From Gnetum montanum (Eukaryota > Streptophyta > Gnetopsida > Gnetales > Gnetaceae), in assembly GCA_015680685.1 (NCBI GenBank), contig MNCI01035130.1, positions 967,318 through 1,031,317 of the forward strand: DNA of 64,000 nt, written 5' to 3'. The position numbers were made by a program, and so were the translations under genes. Below, one piece after another: positions 22,950 through 34,804 of this stretch. The notes under the pieces are model-generated. The model had not been told where the DNA came from and searched no databases. It saw nothing but the letters and a program-made list of their open reading frames with translations. Position 1 is the stretch's first letter. Each line of letters starts with the position of its first letter.

Positions 22950-23865
22950 TAATCTAGCACTAAAACCATGGTTAGACATGTACCTAGCAAGAAGGGATGG
23001 CCAATCACTTTCATGTCTCGCTTTACCTAACATCCATTACTCATCTTTTACTAACTTCCCCATTCCATGCTCACATGACCTCTAATTCCTGGATATAAAT
23101 ACCTTAAGTCAAGTCATCAAAAATCACCTCAAGAGATATGTTCCTTATTACAACATGTCCTTCTAGGTCTTATTATAATAATTACACCATTTGTTATAAA
23201 GTAATAACATCTTTCTTATGGAACAAGTTCATTTAAGTATGGGAATAGGATAGATATGATTTAGTTTTCCTAGTAGAGGTAATAGAACTCAATTTCATTA
23301 GCCTTCATATGTTCTAAACGAATATAATGCTTATTGAAAGCAAGTATAAAGTAGCTCCAATGTACATTTTTTCCTAGGTGGCTCACTAAAAAGTAGTAAA
23401 ACCTTTGAACTAATACGTTGCTAATTGATTTTATTATTCAAAAGTGTAGTCCATTAACTTGAAGATCTTCATGATCTCTAGCCATTTGTTCATACTAGTA
23501 GGATCTTCTTCATGATAGAAGGTAGGTGATATCAACTTATAAAATCACTCTATAGGCTTATATTGCATTTATTTTCTATCATCACTACTACTTCCCAACC
23601 CAACAAGCATCGATGAAGTTTTCATGGTCTTCTTAATATGCTAATAAAGGAATTAGAACATATAGCAATCAATGTTTGACTAAAAAATATTCTTATTCAT
23701 AATAGGATTAGGATTTACAAGAGTACTAGTCCCTATTTACGTATTAGTTATATTATCCTTAATTTTATTTAGAATGGAACTAGGTGTTAAAGTTGGATTC
23801 CTAGGCCTAACATCCAATCTCTTGTTATGTCCACATTCACTTCTAGCACTTTCCATCATTGGAAA
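22950..23865 (-). pseudogene. gag: Remnant of a chromovirus-like gag
   Basis: Reading the minus strand from an ATG near 23865 (MMESARSECG), a broken frame gives SPTFYHEEDPTSMNKWLEIM followed by KIFKLMDYTFE and LATY.FKGF. This is the pattern of plant Ty3/gypsy gag, PPTF.G..DP...W....E.IF. Further downstream, after a frameshift, F...Y.RLEHMKANEIEFYYLYQE and NELVP follow the same domain. Several stops are present and no protease or pol follows, so it is a truncated copy. It differs from the gag of E1, E2 and the Athila element. The lineage assignment is from memory of gag wording and is moderate at best. Confidence 0.5.
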
Positions 23866-25074
23866 TAATAACATGACATGAGAAAATTATCAAACCTAAG
23901 CTATAATACTAGGTTATAATATCCTCCTTCATAGCCTTATACTAGAAAGCATTATTCTTGGAATAGAATCTTTAAATAAATGATTGGTCATGAGAAGACA
24001 TGAATAGAAATCAAAATGATCTAGTGCAAAGATAAGTGAAGAAAAATAATGATGATGACCATGACTAAAGAAAAATTAAGAAAATAATAGTAGAATACTT
24101 GATTAGAACTTATTAAATGAAACTAGATAATACAGATATATTATCAAACTAGAATTCATAACAAAACTAGAATTGACAACATAACATGCAAATATGAAAA
24201 TAATGCATAGATATAAACATACAACTATATATAGAATGTTATAAAATTTCAAAGAATAAATATTTTGAGGTTGTAGAATAAATGTGCATAATATTTAGAA
24301 TTTAACACCAAGTCTTAAAATATCTCCTTACTTCACCTAGCCTTGGAAACCTAAAAATAAAAAAATCTTGGTACCTTCTCTAGTTGATCTGAGGGCAATT
24401 GTCATGGTGAAATAAGTGAAAGCATGATGACCCATCAAAGATATATCAGTAAAGCACAAATACATCTAGCATCAAGGATCACATGTCATACATATATCTA
24501 GAAAATCAAATGAATAAACTAACCAAATGATTTACCCACTCCAACCCATCAACCTTCAAAAAATAAGGCTAGGATGCACTATACTTAGTTTCAGATGTAT
24601 GGATTTTTGTCATGATTACTCAACCAAACTAAACTATTTAAACAAACCTAATTACAAACTACCATTTTTATGAACTTATTTGTTAGTCCAAACTAAGCTA
24701 CTAATGCTAAAGATATTATAAAAAATTTATCTCTAATCTTCTAGAAGCATCAAAGAAGGGACCAATAACCCTAGGATTGTCCTCTCTTGTACAATGATGC
24801 ATATAGTAAGACCTAACTGATGCATCCTAGTGAGCATTGATGATCCAACCAAAATTTTGGGGCTATATTACTCTCATTGTAGAAATGTCACCTTGTATAT
24901 GACTAACCCATGAGTCATATTCATGGAGGAACAGGCCAAAGTTAAAGATATCTTCAAAAAATAGAATAATTAGGATCAAATCTAATCAAATCTAATAGTT
25001 AAGATGATCATTCATAAGTAAAATCACAAATCATCAACCTAACTTCTAATATTAAGTTCAATAGTGAAAATTAA
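23866..25074. other. Unassigned AT-rich sequence left of the Athila LTR
   Basis: This may include the leader of the gag remnant that lies to its left. No LTR boundary or gene could be recognised, and the rest is AT-rich debris. Confidence 0.35.
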
Positions 25075-25849
25075 TGATTAAATCAAATTGAAATCATAGA
25101 ATACAAATATAAATTGTGAAGATCATAAGGGAGATATCACCCAATCCATGATTCTAGCTTACTACTTCCATGGTGCAACAACCTCAACAACCTATCAATG
25201 GACTCGAATGATCTATAATTTCTGCAAGCTTCAACAAATATTCACATATCAATTGGTTAAGAAAGAATTTTAATTCCAACTTAATGTGGGTTTTCCTTGG
25301 TAATGACTCTCCTTATTGGGTACTAAGCTCTTCCATTTATACCTAAGGACCTTCCATCATAATTATGAAAATTTGATAAAGAGACATATCAATATTCATT
25401 GAGGAGACTAACGAGGATTGATACAATGCTACAATGGTATTGAACTATATCACTCTTATGATGTCCTTCTATGGCCAATTTGTATCATGCCTATGGTGTA
25501 GATCAATATCCCAATTCCATGTTGAGGTGCACCTTCCTTTTGTTAGATGATATTGATCTTTATTATAGACACTAGAAAAATCAATATGATTTAGGTCAAT
25601 TTCTGTTGATTTAGATGATGTGAATCAATATAGTTTTCTTTAGAATATATTGAAATTCTAAATTTCAATCAATATCCTTGTCAATAATTGTTGATCCTAC
25701 AATATCTTGCAATAACACATACTCAATAAATAAAGTAGTCCTGACTGCTTTGCATCAATGAAATTGATGCACTTCAATATGGTGAAATAGTAAGAAAAAT
25801 AAAAATTAGACAAGTTTTATCTTAAAATTAGGGCATTGGAGATTCAACA
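25075..25849 (-). repeat. 3' LTR of the Athila element (left copy)
   Basis: This aligns with 55828-56579, including the shared block GGGAGATATCA..CCAATCCATG and the region around TTTTAATTCCAACTT. In plus orientation it begins TGATTAAATC and ends near TTCAACA. U3 lies at the high-coordinate end and carries GATCAATATC (25501-25510) and its reverse complement GATATTGATC (25549-25558), plus several variants. Confidence 0.8.
25335..25341 (-). promoter_or_regulatory. TATA box of the Athila LTR (left copy)
   Basis: The minus strand reads TATAAAT in a block (GCTCTTCCATTTATAC on the plus strand) conserved in the right LTR at 56088-56094. It lies downstream of the GATCAATATC word cluster in element orientation. 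Confidence 0.5.
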
Positions 25850-26339
25850 CAACCCTCTTTAGCCCTTTGGCTAGTGTTTAGCCAAAAAGGTGATAATACT
25901 CAAATAAAGAAAAATCCATTTTATCTTAACATGCCTATTTGTGTTAGCAAAAGTCCTAATCCCTATTCATAACACAACAACCAAACTTTATTAGCTAGAA
26001 ACAAATAAACAATTCTTGATGAAAATAGCTTTTCATTCAAATATAAATAACAATCAAATTATCCATGAGCTTGAAACATTATGCATTCATCCATTCCACA
26101 TATTTATTATAACATGGTAGGCAAGAAAATGGAATAGTACTATGTCATAAATTAATCAAAACATTCGTATTGTTTATCAAATTTCAAACCATTAATAGCC
26201 CTTGTCCATGATCCAAGTTTACCATAAAAATAAAATTAATTAAATAACACTAAAAAATAGAACCTATCCATGCCAACCATCAATGACTTAATGGCCATAA
26301 CCAAACAATAAAAATAAAATTATCATCATATAAGGATCA
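25850..26339 (-). other. Athila 3' spacer with a hairpin next to U3
   Basis: Just inside the LTR the minus strand has a purine-rich AAAGAGGGTTG stretch, a candidate polypurine tract. Beside it TTTGGCTA (25866-25873) and TAGCCAAA (25879-25886) form a perfect 8-bp stem with a 5-base loop. The rest is AT-rich and non-coding. Confidence 0.5.
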
Positions 26340-27310
26340 AGCCTATGATCCTCCCTCTACCTCCCTATCCTCTTCCAAGTAGGATGGTTCAGCTTCCTCA
26401 TCATCATCTCTAATTTAAGGGTGGACATTATTCTTGATGTTTGCTACACTCTTATCCATGACTATAAGAGTAGAGCTCACCTTCTCTAGTATCATCAAAA
26501 TCTTCCACTACATAGACTTGACCTTCTAAAACTGATCTCACATATCCTCTCTACATTCTTGAACTTCACTAGCCTCTAGTGGTAATGAAGATCTTGTGTC
26601 ACTAGATTCCTTAATAAAGAAACCCTCCTTGGTCTATATTTTTAGGGACTAGGTGAAGGTATCCTTTTTTATTATAGTAAGGTACACCTTCATACCATTT
26701 TTGGGCTCTACCATCACTGACTTCTTTAAAATGGTTGAAATAAGAAATGAAAAGTAAAGTTTGAGTGCAATATCATTGTAGTGATGCATCATGTACCTGA
26801 TTGGCAAGTACATGAAATTTTCCTCCTTGCCAAACTTCAGAGCCTTTATCACCTGGAGAGTTGGGCTTGATACATATGTGGTATGTGTGGATGACAAGAC
26901 ATTTTTAATGATCATCCTAGCCATCACATAGTGCTTACACTACAAGTCCATAAAGTGTAGCCCCTGAGCTTGCAATCTTCCAAAGTTTGATTCTCTGATG
27001 AACTAGTGGAAGAGTTCATACTTCTTTTCCATATTAGCTTGAGGCCTAAAAATGTCCTTCCCCTTGGCTGAAAGACTAAGTCACTCTTGTAGTCATGTGG
27101 TAGTAATCTTTACCCTATTTTTCTTCATGGTGGAAACTAGGTATCATTCAAGAGGATCCACCTTAGTAAGATGCAACTTTAAATTCTTGTAAAATTCTAG
27201 GACCTCCTCCTAATACAACCAATCAATTGGAAGTTGGATAAATGCTCCACACCCCATTGTTTCAAGTTGTTGCTTTACAACTACATCGATGTGGCCAAAC
27301 CACTTGGTGT
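26340..27310 (-). pseudogene. Athila third ORF, putative plant transposon protein-like
   Basis: This is a frame in the same orientation as gag-pol, downstream of integrase, broken by several stops. It can be followed from about 27300 (HIDVVVKQQLE) through VLEFYKNLKL, YELFHQFIRE-like and MARMIIKNVLSS to LYFSFLISTI. It ends in an acidic tail DDDEEAEPSYLEEDREVEGG near 26345. The FY.NLK segment, the central MARMI..NVL.STH motif and the F.FLIS.I segment recall the 'putative plant transposon protein' domain found in Athila-type elements between integrase and the 3' LTR. The match is by general pattern only. I see no signal peptide or membrane span that would support an envelope role. Confidence 0.55.
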
Positions 27311-29975
27311 ATTCTACCTCATGGAGGTAGGAAGAAATCTTCAACCATTCATTTTTGGAAGCCTAAAAATGATAAGAAAATTGAACATGTAGAAATTATT
27401 ATCAAGTTCAATCCATTTATACTCCTACTTATGCATGAAAACTACTGAAAGAGTAAAAAATGTTATTATCTAAACCTAGAATGTGAAAACCTTCCCTAAT
27501 AAGAAAGATATGCTTACCAAGCATAAAAAGAGTAGTGCTTTGTATGACGTGGATCCCCTATGACCTAGGTGTGATTCCTAGAGAAGTTGGATGACCATCA
27601 TATGTAGGGAGTAGCTAGAGAAGTGGTGACTATGTGAACCCTAATTACTAGAAAAACATAGTGGTGGAGAGGGTTTTACAGAGATATGATATACCCCCAC
27701 AGGTAATGGATTATTATGATAAGGTCACTACCTTACTATTTCTCTTTATTTTTTCTCTTTTTTATCATATTGATCTTCACCTTGAAATGATTATTATTCA
27801 ATCTAAATTAGGTGAAACTACATTTCAACTTCGACCAAAATCAACATATTTGTTCTAGACTCTCAACATATCAAAGTTCATCGTGGTCATGCTATTTAGA
27901 AAAAAAAGTTTTAGGAAAATTTTTAATTTATTGATCTACATTGATATGGTCAACATGGCTAAATATGACTATATATTTTATCTTATTAAAATTCATCACA
28001 TCCATGTTATTCAGACACGAAACTCTTAAGAAAAATTTTACTATATCGATCCACATTGATGAAATCGACATGGATCAATATCCCAGTGTATTAATATATT
28101 AATCTGGATCAATATGATCAATATATTTATTAATAACCTAAACATAGATCTACCCTTATTGATTTGAGTCACATGGATCAATATACTTCAACTGGATTTA
28201 TCACAAAACATTGATAACGTGATGTCTATCAATATCTCATGTTATTTCTCTCTTTGATATAAATTGATATTAAGAAAATAATTTTATTAGATAATTTACT
28301 TATAAAAATTACTTTCCTTTTCAATTATTATCATGAAATATTTTTATTAAGGTTGGAATTCATATATAACTTGTTTAGTAAGGCTCTTCCTAGGATTATT
28401 TGGACTAAACTTCCCCTTACAAGATTTGCTTTGTTTGTTGGAAGGATGATTTACAATCTCGAGGTCTCTACCTTTCCTAACTTTTAAGGATTTGAGTTGC
28501 ATTTCCTTCAAAAAAATCACTCCCTAACTTGCTCTTCAATCACATTCCATGTTTGTTATATTCTACTATCCTATTTGATTTTAGGCTATTCTCTCCTTCT
28601 AATTAATCTAGGGTATGTCCCAAGCCTAGGTTAATTAGTTATGTGATTATTAGTAGGAATTATATGATGGGTATGCAAGGAGAATATACCAAAAGCAAAA
28701 AGTCTATGGATTTTATATATTCCCCACTATATATGAAACACTAGTAAGCTTTAAGTTTTCAATCATTAGTATCCATAATGTTTTTTCACTGTAGGGATCT
28801 AAACCATTGACTTCTATGGAAGGCACATTGGAAAACAATTGAATGATCAAAGAGTTTTAATTACCAATGAACATAATAGATCACACCTGAAGAGAAAATT
28901 TAAGGGATGTAGTTGAAAATATGGAAGTAAAATATAAATGAAAATTACTTTAAATAAACTAGAAAAGTTTGGCAAATAATAGTCCTTAAGGTATGAAGTA
29001 GAAAAAGCAAAGGAACTAATGAGTTATGTAAGGTAAATGAGTAAAAGAGATGGTATCTATTAAATCACATCTTTGGGTAAGTTAATTCACTATGTATAGT
29101 GACATATCTTAGCTCAAAGGTGATGGCATAGGAAATTATGTTAAGTGATCACTATTCCATCCATATGCACTTTACTCACAAAAGGTGATTCATGTGGGAT
29201 GCTTCAAATTATAAGCTTATGAGCATCATCCCAATTATAATGTTCTTATGGGAGTGTGGCTCCGCTCATGGTTGAAGGTTCTTGTGGGGCCATCCTTTTC
29301 TTAACTATCATTAATATGGTTTTTTCTTTCTTGTTTTTAAAGAATAACTCTATTCTACCTTTCTCAATCATAAGGTTCTTGTGGGATTCAAATTCATTTT
29401 TTATTTTACAATTGAATGAGCTACACACATGGACACTAATCAAGATTCAAATGCTTTAACCACGTTAGATGTGATACCCAATATAACACACCTTTTTCAC
29501 TATATTAACATATCTAAATAGGTAATTAATAGAATCATGTATTGATAAACATTTACCTAAACTTATCTATTTCTCCCATGGCTCATGAAAATTTATGCTT
29601 TAGAAATATTATTTGAAAGGAGAACAATAAATTTTATTTTATAGGATTTATTTTTTTGTTTGTCTAAGGCTCACTCCTAATTGGATTTTGAATTTAGACT
29701 AATCTATCTCATAGAAGGAGGAGTTTTTCTTCTCCATTGTATTCCAAAAATGATTCTAATGAATTCTTTATAGTCCCAACTAACAATAGAATTTCCTATT
29801 TTCCTATAAATTTTTCAAGGAAAAATATATAGATGATTTTGTTTTTGTTTACAATATTGAATAAGGTGTTTACTTTAAATTACTTAGCATATATCCTTAT
29901 CTTCTACTTAAGTATTGTTGTCACATGGGTTCTCCCTATAGTAATTAGGATCACTCAATTCTACCAACTCATCCT
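27311..29975. other. Athila spacer between integrase and the third ORF
   Basis: I recognise no coding sequence. From 27900 to 28260 the U3 word of this element recurs densely: GATCAATATC at 28073, GATCAATATG at 28107, GATCAATATA and ATTGATATGG, in both orientations. From 29230 to 29460 a GTTCTTRTGGG phrase recurs about three times (near 29242, 29279 and 29370). The remainder is AT-rich and I see nothing in it. Confidence 0.45.
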
Positions 29976-32660
29976 ATTCTAGTTTGTCAATTTGTGTTGA
30001 TGGTAATGCTTGAGTCTTTGATCATTTACTAGAAGTGTATTAGATGGATATTCTATGAATACAATCAAGACACTTCCATTACAATGGGGTTGTAACACTA
30101 GGTATGGGCCTTCCCATTGAGTTTTTAGTTTTCCAGGAAATTTATGTAGTCTCATATTATATAATAAGACTTTATCACATTCTAAAAAATGTTTCTTAAA
30201 TATGTTTTTTTCATGCATATAGTTCATTTGTTTCTTAATTATTATTTTCTTATCAAGTTCATGTGTACGTACTTTTTCAAGTTCATGTAATTGAGTCATT
30301 CTAAAGTCTTGGGTGGTTTCCTCATCCAAATTTAGCTATCATGCCAATCTTAAAGATTGGTGTTTTATTCAAATAGGCAATAATCATTCTTTTCTATAAA
30401 CTAATTAATAAAGTGAATATCCTAAATTTGGTTTATCCATAATCCTATAAGCCCAAAGTGCATCTTGTAATTTTTAGACCAATCTTTCTTCTTAACACAT
30501 ATGGCTTTTGTTAAGATCTTTAAAATGATTCTATTTGCATTTTCAACTTGGCCATTTGTTTGGGGATGGTAGGAAATAGATATTTGATGTTGGATCTCAT
30601 ATGAATTAAGGAATTTCTCCATTATTTTATTTACAAAATAATTTTTTTTATCACTAATGATTGCTCGTGGGGTTCCAAATCATGTTAGAATATGTACTAT
30701 AAGAAAAGCTACAACCAGTTTAACGTTATTTGTTTGGGTAGCTTTAGACTCCACCCATTTAGTAACATAGTCTATACATACCAAGATATAATAACATCTA
30801 GTGAAAGGTGGGAGTGGTCCTAAGAAGTCTATGCCCCATACATTAAAAGGTTTGGTTATTAAAATGGGGTTAAGTGACAACTCTTGTCTTTTTTTCATTG
30901 CCCTTAAACATTGACACTTGTCACATCCTTAAACATATGTATGAGCATCTTTAAATATAGTAGGTCAATAAAACCCACTCTATAATATTTTTATAGTGGT
31001 TTGTTAACTATCAAAATTTCCACCTCCAAGGTCATCATGATACATGTATAGAATTTTTTTTATTCTTCTTCTGCCACACGTCTTCTTGCCATGTTATCTT
31101 TACATATTCTATAAATATATGGTTCAATCCAAATATACTTGAAAATGCTTCTAAGAAAATAACTTTTTTCCTTCTCACTCCATTGAGTTTGTGTTTTCAT
31201 TATGGCTAAATAGTTGGCTATGTCAACAAACCAAGGGTCTTTCTTTATTCAAATGAGTTATTCATTATGGAATTTGTCATTAAATAACCTTCTTATTCTA
31301 TTTTCCTTAGTTGGTTTCTAATATAGAAAGGTTATCTACCATAGCATTTTTCCTACCCATTTTATCTATACTATCTCATAATCCTAGCATTTTCTATTTT
31401 CTTATTTGCAAAAAAATTTATGGCTAAATGATCAGTGTAAACTTTTCTTTGTATCCTATTAAATATTATCTGAATTTATCCAAAGCATACACAATTTCCA
31501 AGATTTCTTTTTTGATAGTTGTATAGTTAACTTTTGCTTGATCTAAACATTTTGAGACATAAATCATCCTTGGTATGTTATCTATGTATTGTTACAAAAC
31601 CACCCTATAGCTATGTTACTAGCATCGCACATCAAGTCAAAAGGAAAGTCCCAATTAGGTGCATTAAGTATGATTACTCTTTTCTTTAGTTCAAAGAAGG
31701 CTTCCTAGTAGTCATCACTTCATATAAAGGAAACATCTTTTTCAAAGAGCATGTAAAGAGGCTTAGCTATTTTCAAAAAGTCTTTAATGAACCATCTATA
31801 ATATCTAGCATGACCTAAGAAGGATTTAAGTGTTTTTAATTTGTTTTGGAATTGGAAGTATAGAGATTACATTTACTTTTTTCTCATTCATTTTAATTTC
31901 TTCCTTAGAAATTACATGTCCTAAAATGACAACACTTACCATTAAATGTTTTTTTCCAAATCCAGTTTTAAATTTTTGTCAATACATCTATCCAAGAAAT
32001 ATTTCAAGTGATCTAAAATTTGTTCATAAGTATTCCCATATAATAAAAAACCATCCATAAATACTTCTAAATATTCTTTCAGCATATCAGAAAAAACTAA
32101 TATCATAGTTCTTTGGAAGGTAGCAGGTGTATTACAAAGACCAAAAGACATTCGTCAATAACTAAAGGTACCATATGGGTATGTAAAGATTATTTTATGC
32201 TAATATTTTGGTGTAACTACTACCTAATTATAACCACTAAACCCATCCAAAAAGCAATAATATTCATGCTCTTTTATTCTCTCAAATATTTTGTCTATAT
32301 AAGATAGAGGAAAATGATCCTTGTAGGTGTTTTGATCAAGTTTTCTATAATCTACAAAAACTCATTATTTTTTTTACGTACTTTTGTGATTGGACTTACA
32401 CATTTTTATCAACTATTAGATAAATAATTTCTTCTTTCCAAATTTTAGATATTTTCATATTTAATGATTTTCTTTAAAGTAGGATTAATTCTTCTAGGAG
32501 AAATTCTAACTAATTTAACATTTTCTTCTAGATAAATGCAGTGTTGATATATGTTGGATGAAATTCCCTGATGGAGGTCTTCATAACTACATACAAATGT
32601 CTTAGATTTTCTTTTTAAAACTTCTATCAATCTTATTTCTTGTTCACTATAAAGTTTAAA
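29976..32660 (-). pseudogene. pol: Athila pol: RT, RNase H and integrase
   Basis: RT begins near 32630 with the IEVLKRKSKTF and ISPRRINPTLKK segments. It continues with FGLCNTPATFQRTM (from 32151) and the catalytic box FMDG at 32061-32050, where the Athila consensus has FMDD, so the second catalytic aspartate is lost. RNase H follows near 31770-31330, with NAPNWDFPFDLMCDAS. Integrase has the zinc-finger CDKCQ near 30930, VWGIDFLGPLPPF at 30840-30800, DYVTKWVE, then YHPQTNGQVENANR at 30565-30524. The C-terminal module FPGKLKTQWEGPYLV is near 30130, and the frame ends at about 29976. Stops and frameshifts separate these pieces. Confidence 0.88.
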
Positions 32661-33033
32661 ATATACTATTCAAGGTTTATTTTTATCAAGGAAAATCTAC
32701 ATATGATTGCTAGGTAAACCATGAAGTTCTGAAGAATCATTAATTAGTGATTGAACTATTTCTCCTATACTCCTTGATCCCAAGTTCAAATTTTGGTCTA
32801 AAAGATCTTGTTACTCTTTTGTAGAATGGCCTAAAGATTCTACTTCAAAATTATTTAGCACCAATGTTTTCCTATCTTAATCCATTACTAATGTGGGTAT
32901 TTTGTATAGCATTCTAGATTTCTTAATATCTTAGTTCATGAAACACCATCCAGTTTTCATGTTGTAACATTTGTAACCCCATCCCATGAACCCTAAGTTT
33001 AAACTTCATTGTAAATGTAAAGATTGTAACCCA
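32661..33033 (-). other. Athila protease-RT linker, truncated by E2
   Basis: This is the piece of Athila interior immediately left of the E2 insertion. On the minus strand only broken frames remain, so the protease itself is not recognised and may be in the gap or lost. E2 begins at about 33034. Confidence 0.45.
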
Positions 33034-33725
33034 TGAGGGGCAATCTCACATATTTCATGCTTTTGAAGCTAAAAAATGCCTCATGAGTGGTCAAAGTCTT
33101 ATTCCCTAAGTGAAAATAATCACCTAGTGTCTATATTTGGGATTGGGGGGTCAAAAATATCTTTTGGGATGCCAAAAAATGATAATTTTATGGGTTGTAT
33201 AGGGGTCATATACTTCTCTATGCTGGACACACCTATAGGGGGATACATCTCACCTACCCCTAGCATGGAGGAATGTGGGTTACCTACTCCTAGCATGGAG
33301 TGGCAAATCTCAACATGGAATGATGAGGAATTCACAATGCCTAGCATGAAGAGTGGTTTTCCCTTCTTCCCCAATGTTGAAGCTCCATCTTCCCAACGTT
33401 GATGCCCCCTCCCCCTAGCATAGAAGCCACATGCATTAGATTCCAACACTCCATGCACTCTAACATTGACTATGCATTTCAAAAAGGAAATTTGAAGGCA
33501 TACCATAGAAGACCTACCTCCACCATAGATGGTACACCCCCATTAGTATTTATAGTAAATATAATGGCCATGGAAGTTTGGCACTTACTATATATGATAA
33601 CCCCCAAATTTGCAAACCCATCTTACCTATATGTAGTACAAATTTAAAGCAAAATTATAGTCAATTTGCAGCCACATTACAACCAAATTAGAGCTAATTT
33701 TCAACCCATTTCATGGCCAAAAACT

Positions 33726-33733
33726 TATAAAAA
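33726..33733 (+). promoter_or_regulatory. TATA box of the E2 LTR (left copy)
   Basis: TATAAAAA, conserved as TATAAAA at 53366-53372 in the right LTR with matching flanks (GGCCAAAAAC.TTATAAAA). It is about 430 bases upstream of the LTR poly(A) signal. Confidence 0.6.
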
Positions 33734-34157
33734 CAAAACCCCAACACCATTTTCAAGTTCCACACTTTGGGCATTTTGAGATTTATAGCATTTTGGCTTT
33801 CAAGAGCTCTTCCAAACTTGTAGAAACATAGCTTCTTGGAGCCTCCTAGCATTGAACCCCTATAGCCTTGTTACCTTCTTGAGACTTGTGGGTTTTTGGA
33901 TTCAACACTGCACTGCTGAGAACCTCCACTCCCAACATGGAGCATTTTGGTAGCAAAACTTTCCATAGTTATTAACCCCCAATCAATGACCAACATCATA
34001 GATTTGAGTAGCAATAGAGAAGGTTCAATAAGTATCTAGATCATGAGGTGGATTCTATCAGTTCTAATGGACTTGGAACCCTCATCCAAGTGAACTCCCC
34101 TTTGCTCTCCCTCAAGTACTTTTTGTACACATTTTTGAACTCATTCTTTATTCATTC

Positions 34158-34163
34158 AATAAA
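34158..34163 (+). terminator. Poly(A) signal in the E2 LTR (left copy)
   Basis: AATAAA in a well-conserved block near the 3' end of the LTR. The right copy has the same signal at 53817-53822. This probably marks the R region. Confidence 0.5.
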
Positions 34164-34252
34164 GTTTATAGTTTAATTTTGTGTGTACTTTGTATTCATT
34201 TTGAGCTTTCAGATCTATAGATTTTTACATTTTTTCGCAACCACATTTTTCA

Positions 34253-34804
34253 CCCTCCTAAGTCCATGGGTGATCTACTAGACTATCCATGGCACCTTGA
34301 ATCCCATTTTTTGAGGCCTTGGGAATTTAGAGTTAAGGTTTCTATGCTAGAACTTTTGATTTTCCAATGATCACTAGACATCTAGAAGTCAACTAAACCT
34401 ACATTCCCTACTTTCCTAGCTAAGAAAATTGCTAGCCTGACAAAACAATTTTCTAATGAAAATAACAAAATTTCCACTTTGGTTTCCAACACATCCCTTC
34501 TCCAATGTTGATAAGGAAGGTGTGAGATCCCCTTAATCTCACCCCTTCTTTTCTTTTCTTCCTATTGCACCTAGTGTAGGTGTAGCAAGGAAGCCCAATG
34601 TTAGTGAGGTTTGGAACCATATTTCTAGCTTTCCATTTTTGGCAAAGGGATGTACCTCCCTTAATCCCCCCACTTACTATTTATAGTAAGTAGTTTATTT
34701 TCAGCCATTTTTCTTCTCTAAGCCATTTTTTAATTCCACTTGCTAGAATTTGCATTTTATTTAACATGTTATAACCTCGTTAGCCAGTTTTAAGCATCAT
34801 AGTC
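34253..34804 (+). other. E2 5' leader
   Basis: Non-coding leader between the LTR and gag. I could not identify a primer-binding site matching the one proposed in E1. E2 words occur (CTATGCTAGAAC near 34348). Confidence 0.4.

Larger units (their letters stand above)
33034..34252 (+). repeat. 5' LTR of E2 (left copy)
   Basis: This aligns throughout with 52695-53908, including TCATGAGTGGTCAAAG, the TATA region and the TTCATT.AATAAAGTTT block. The order is U3 with repeated CCTAGCATGGAG words (33259-33420), TATA at 33726, and a poly(A) signal AATAAA at 34158. An apparently open frame at 33076-33402 lies wholly in U3 and is not regarded as a gene. Confidence 0.85.

Noticed and set aside
26649-26927. 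A stand-alone host gene
   Set aside because: The frame continues upstream and downstream through stops and sits between Athila integrase and LTR, so it is part of the element.
33076-33402. A 108-residue open frame
   Set aside because: It lies entirely in U3 of the E2 left LTR, is not kept as a frame in the right LTR, and reads through repeated CCTAGCATGGAG words.
34253-34300. A primer-binding site for E2
   Set aside because: No TGG-starting segment next to the LTR resembled a tRNA 3' end or the candidate in E1.
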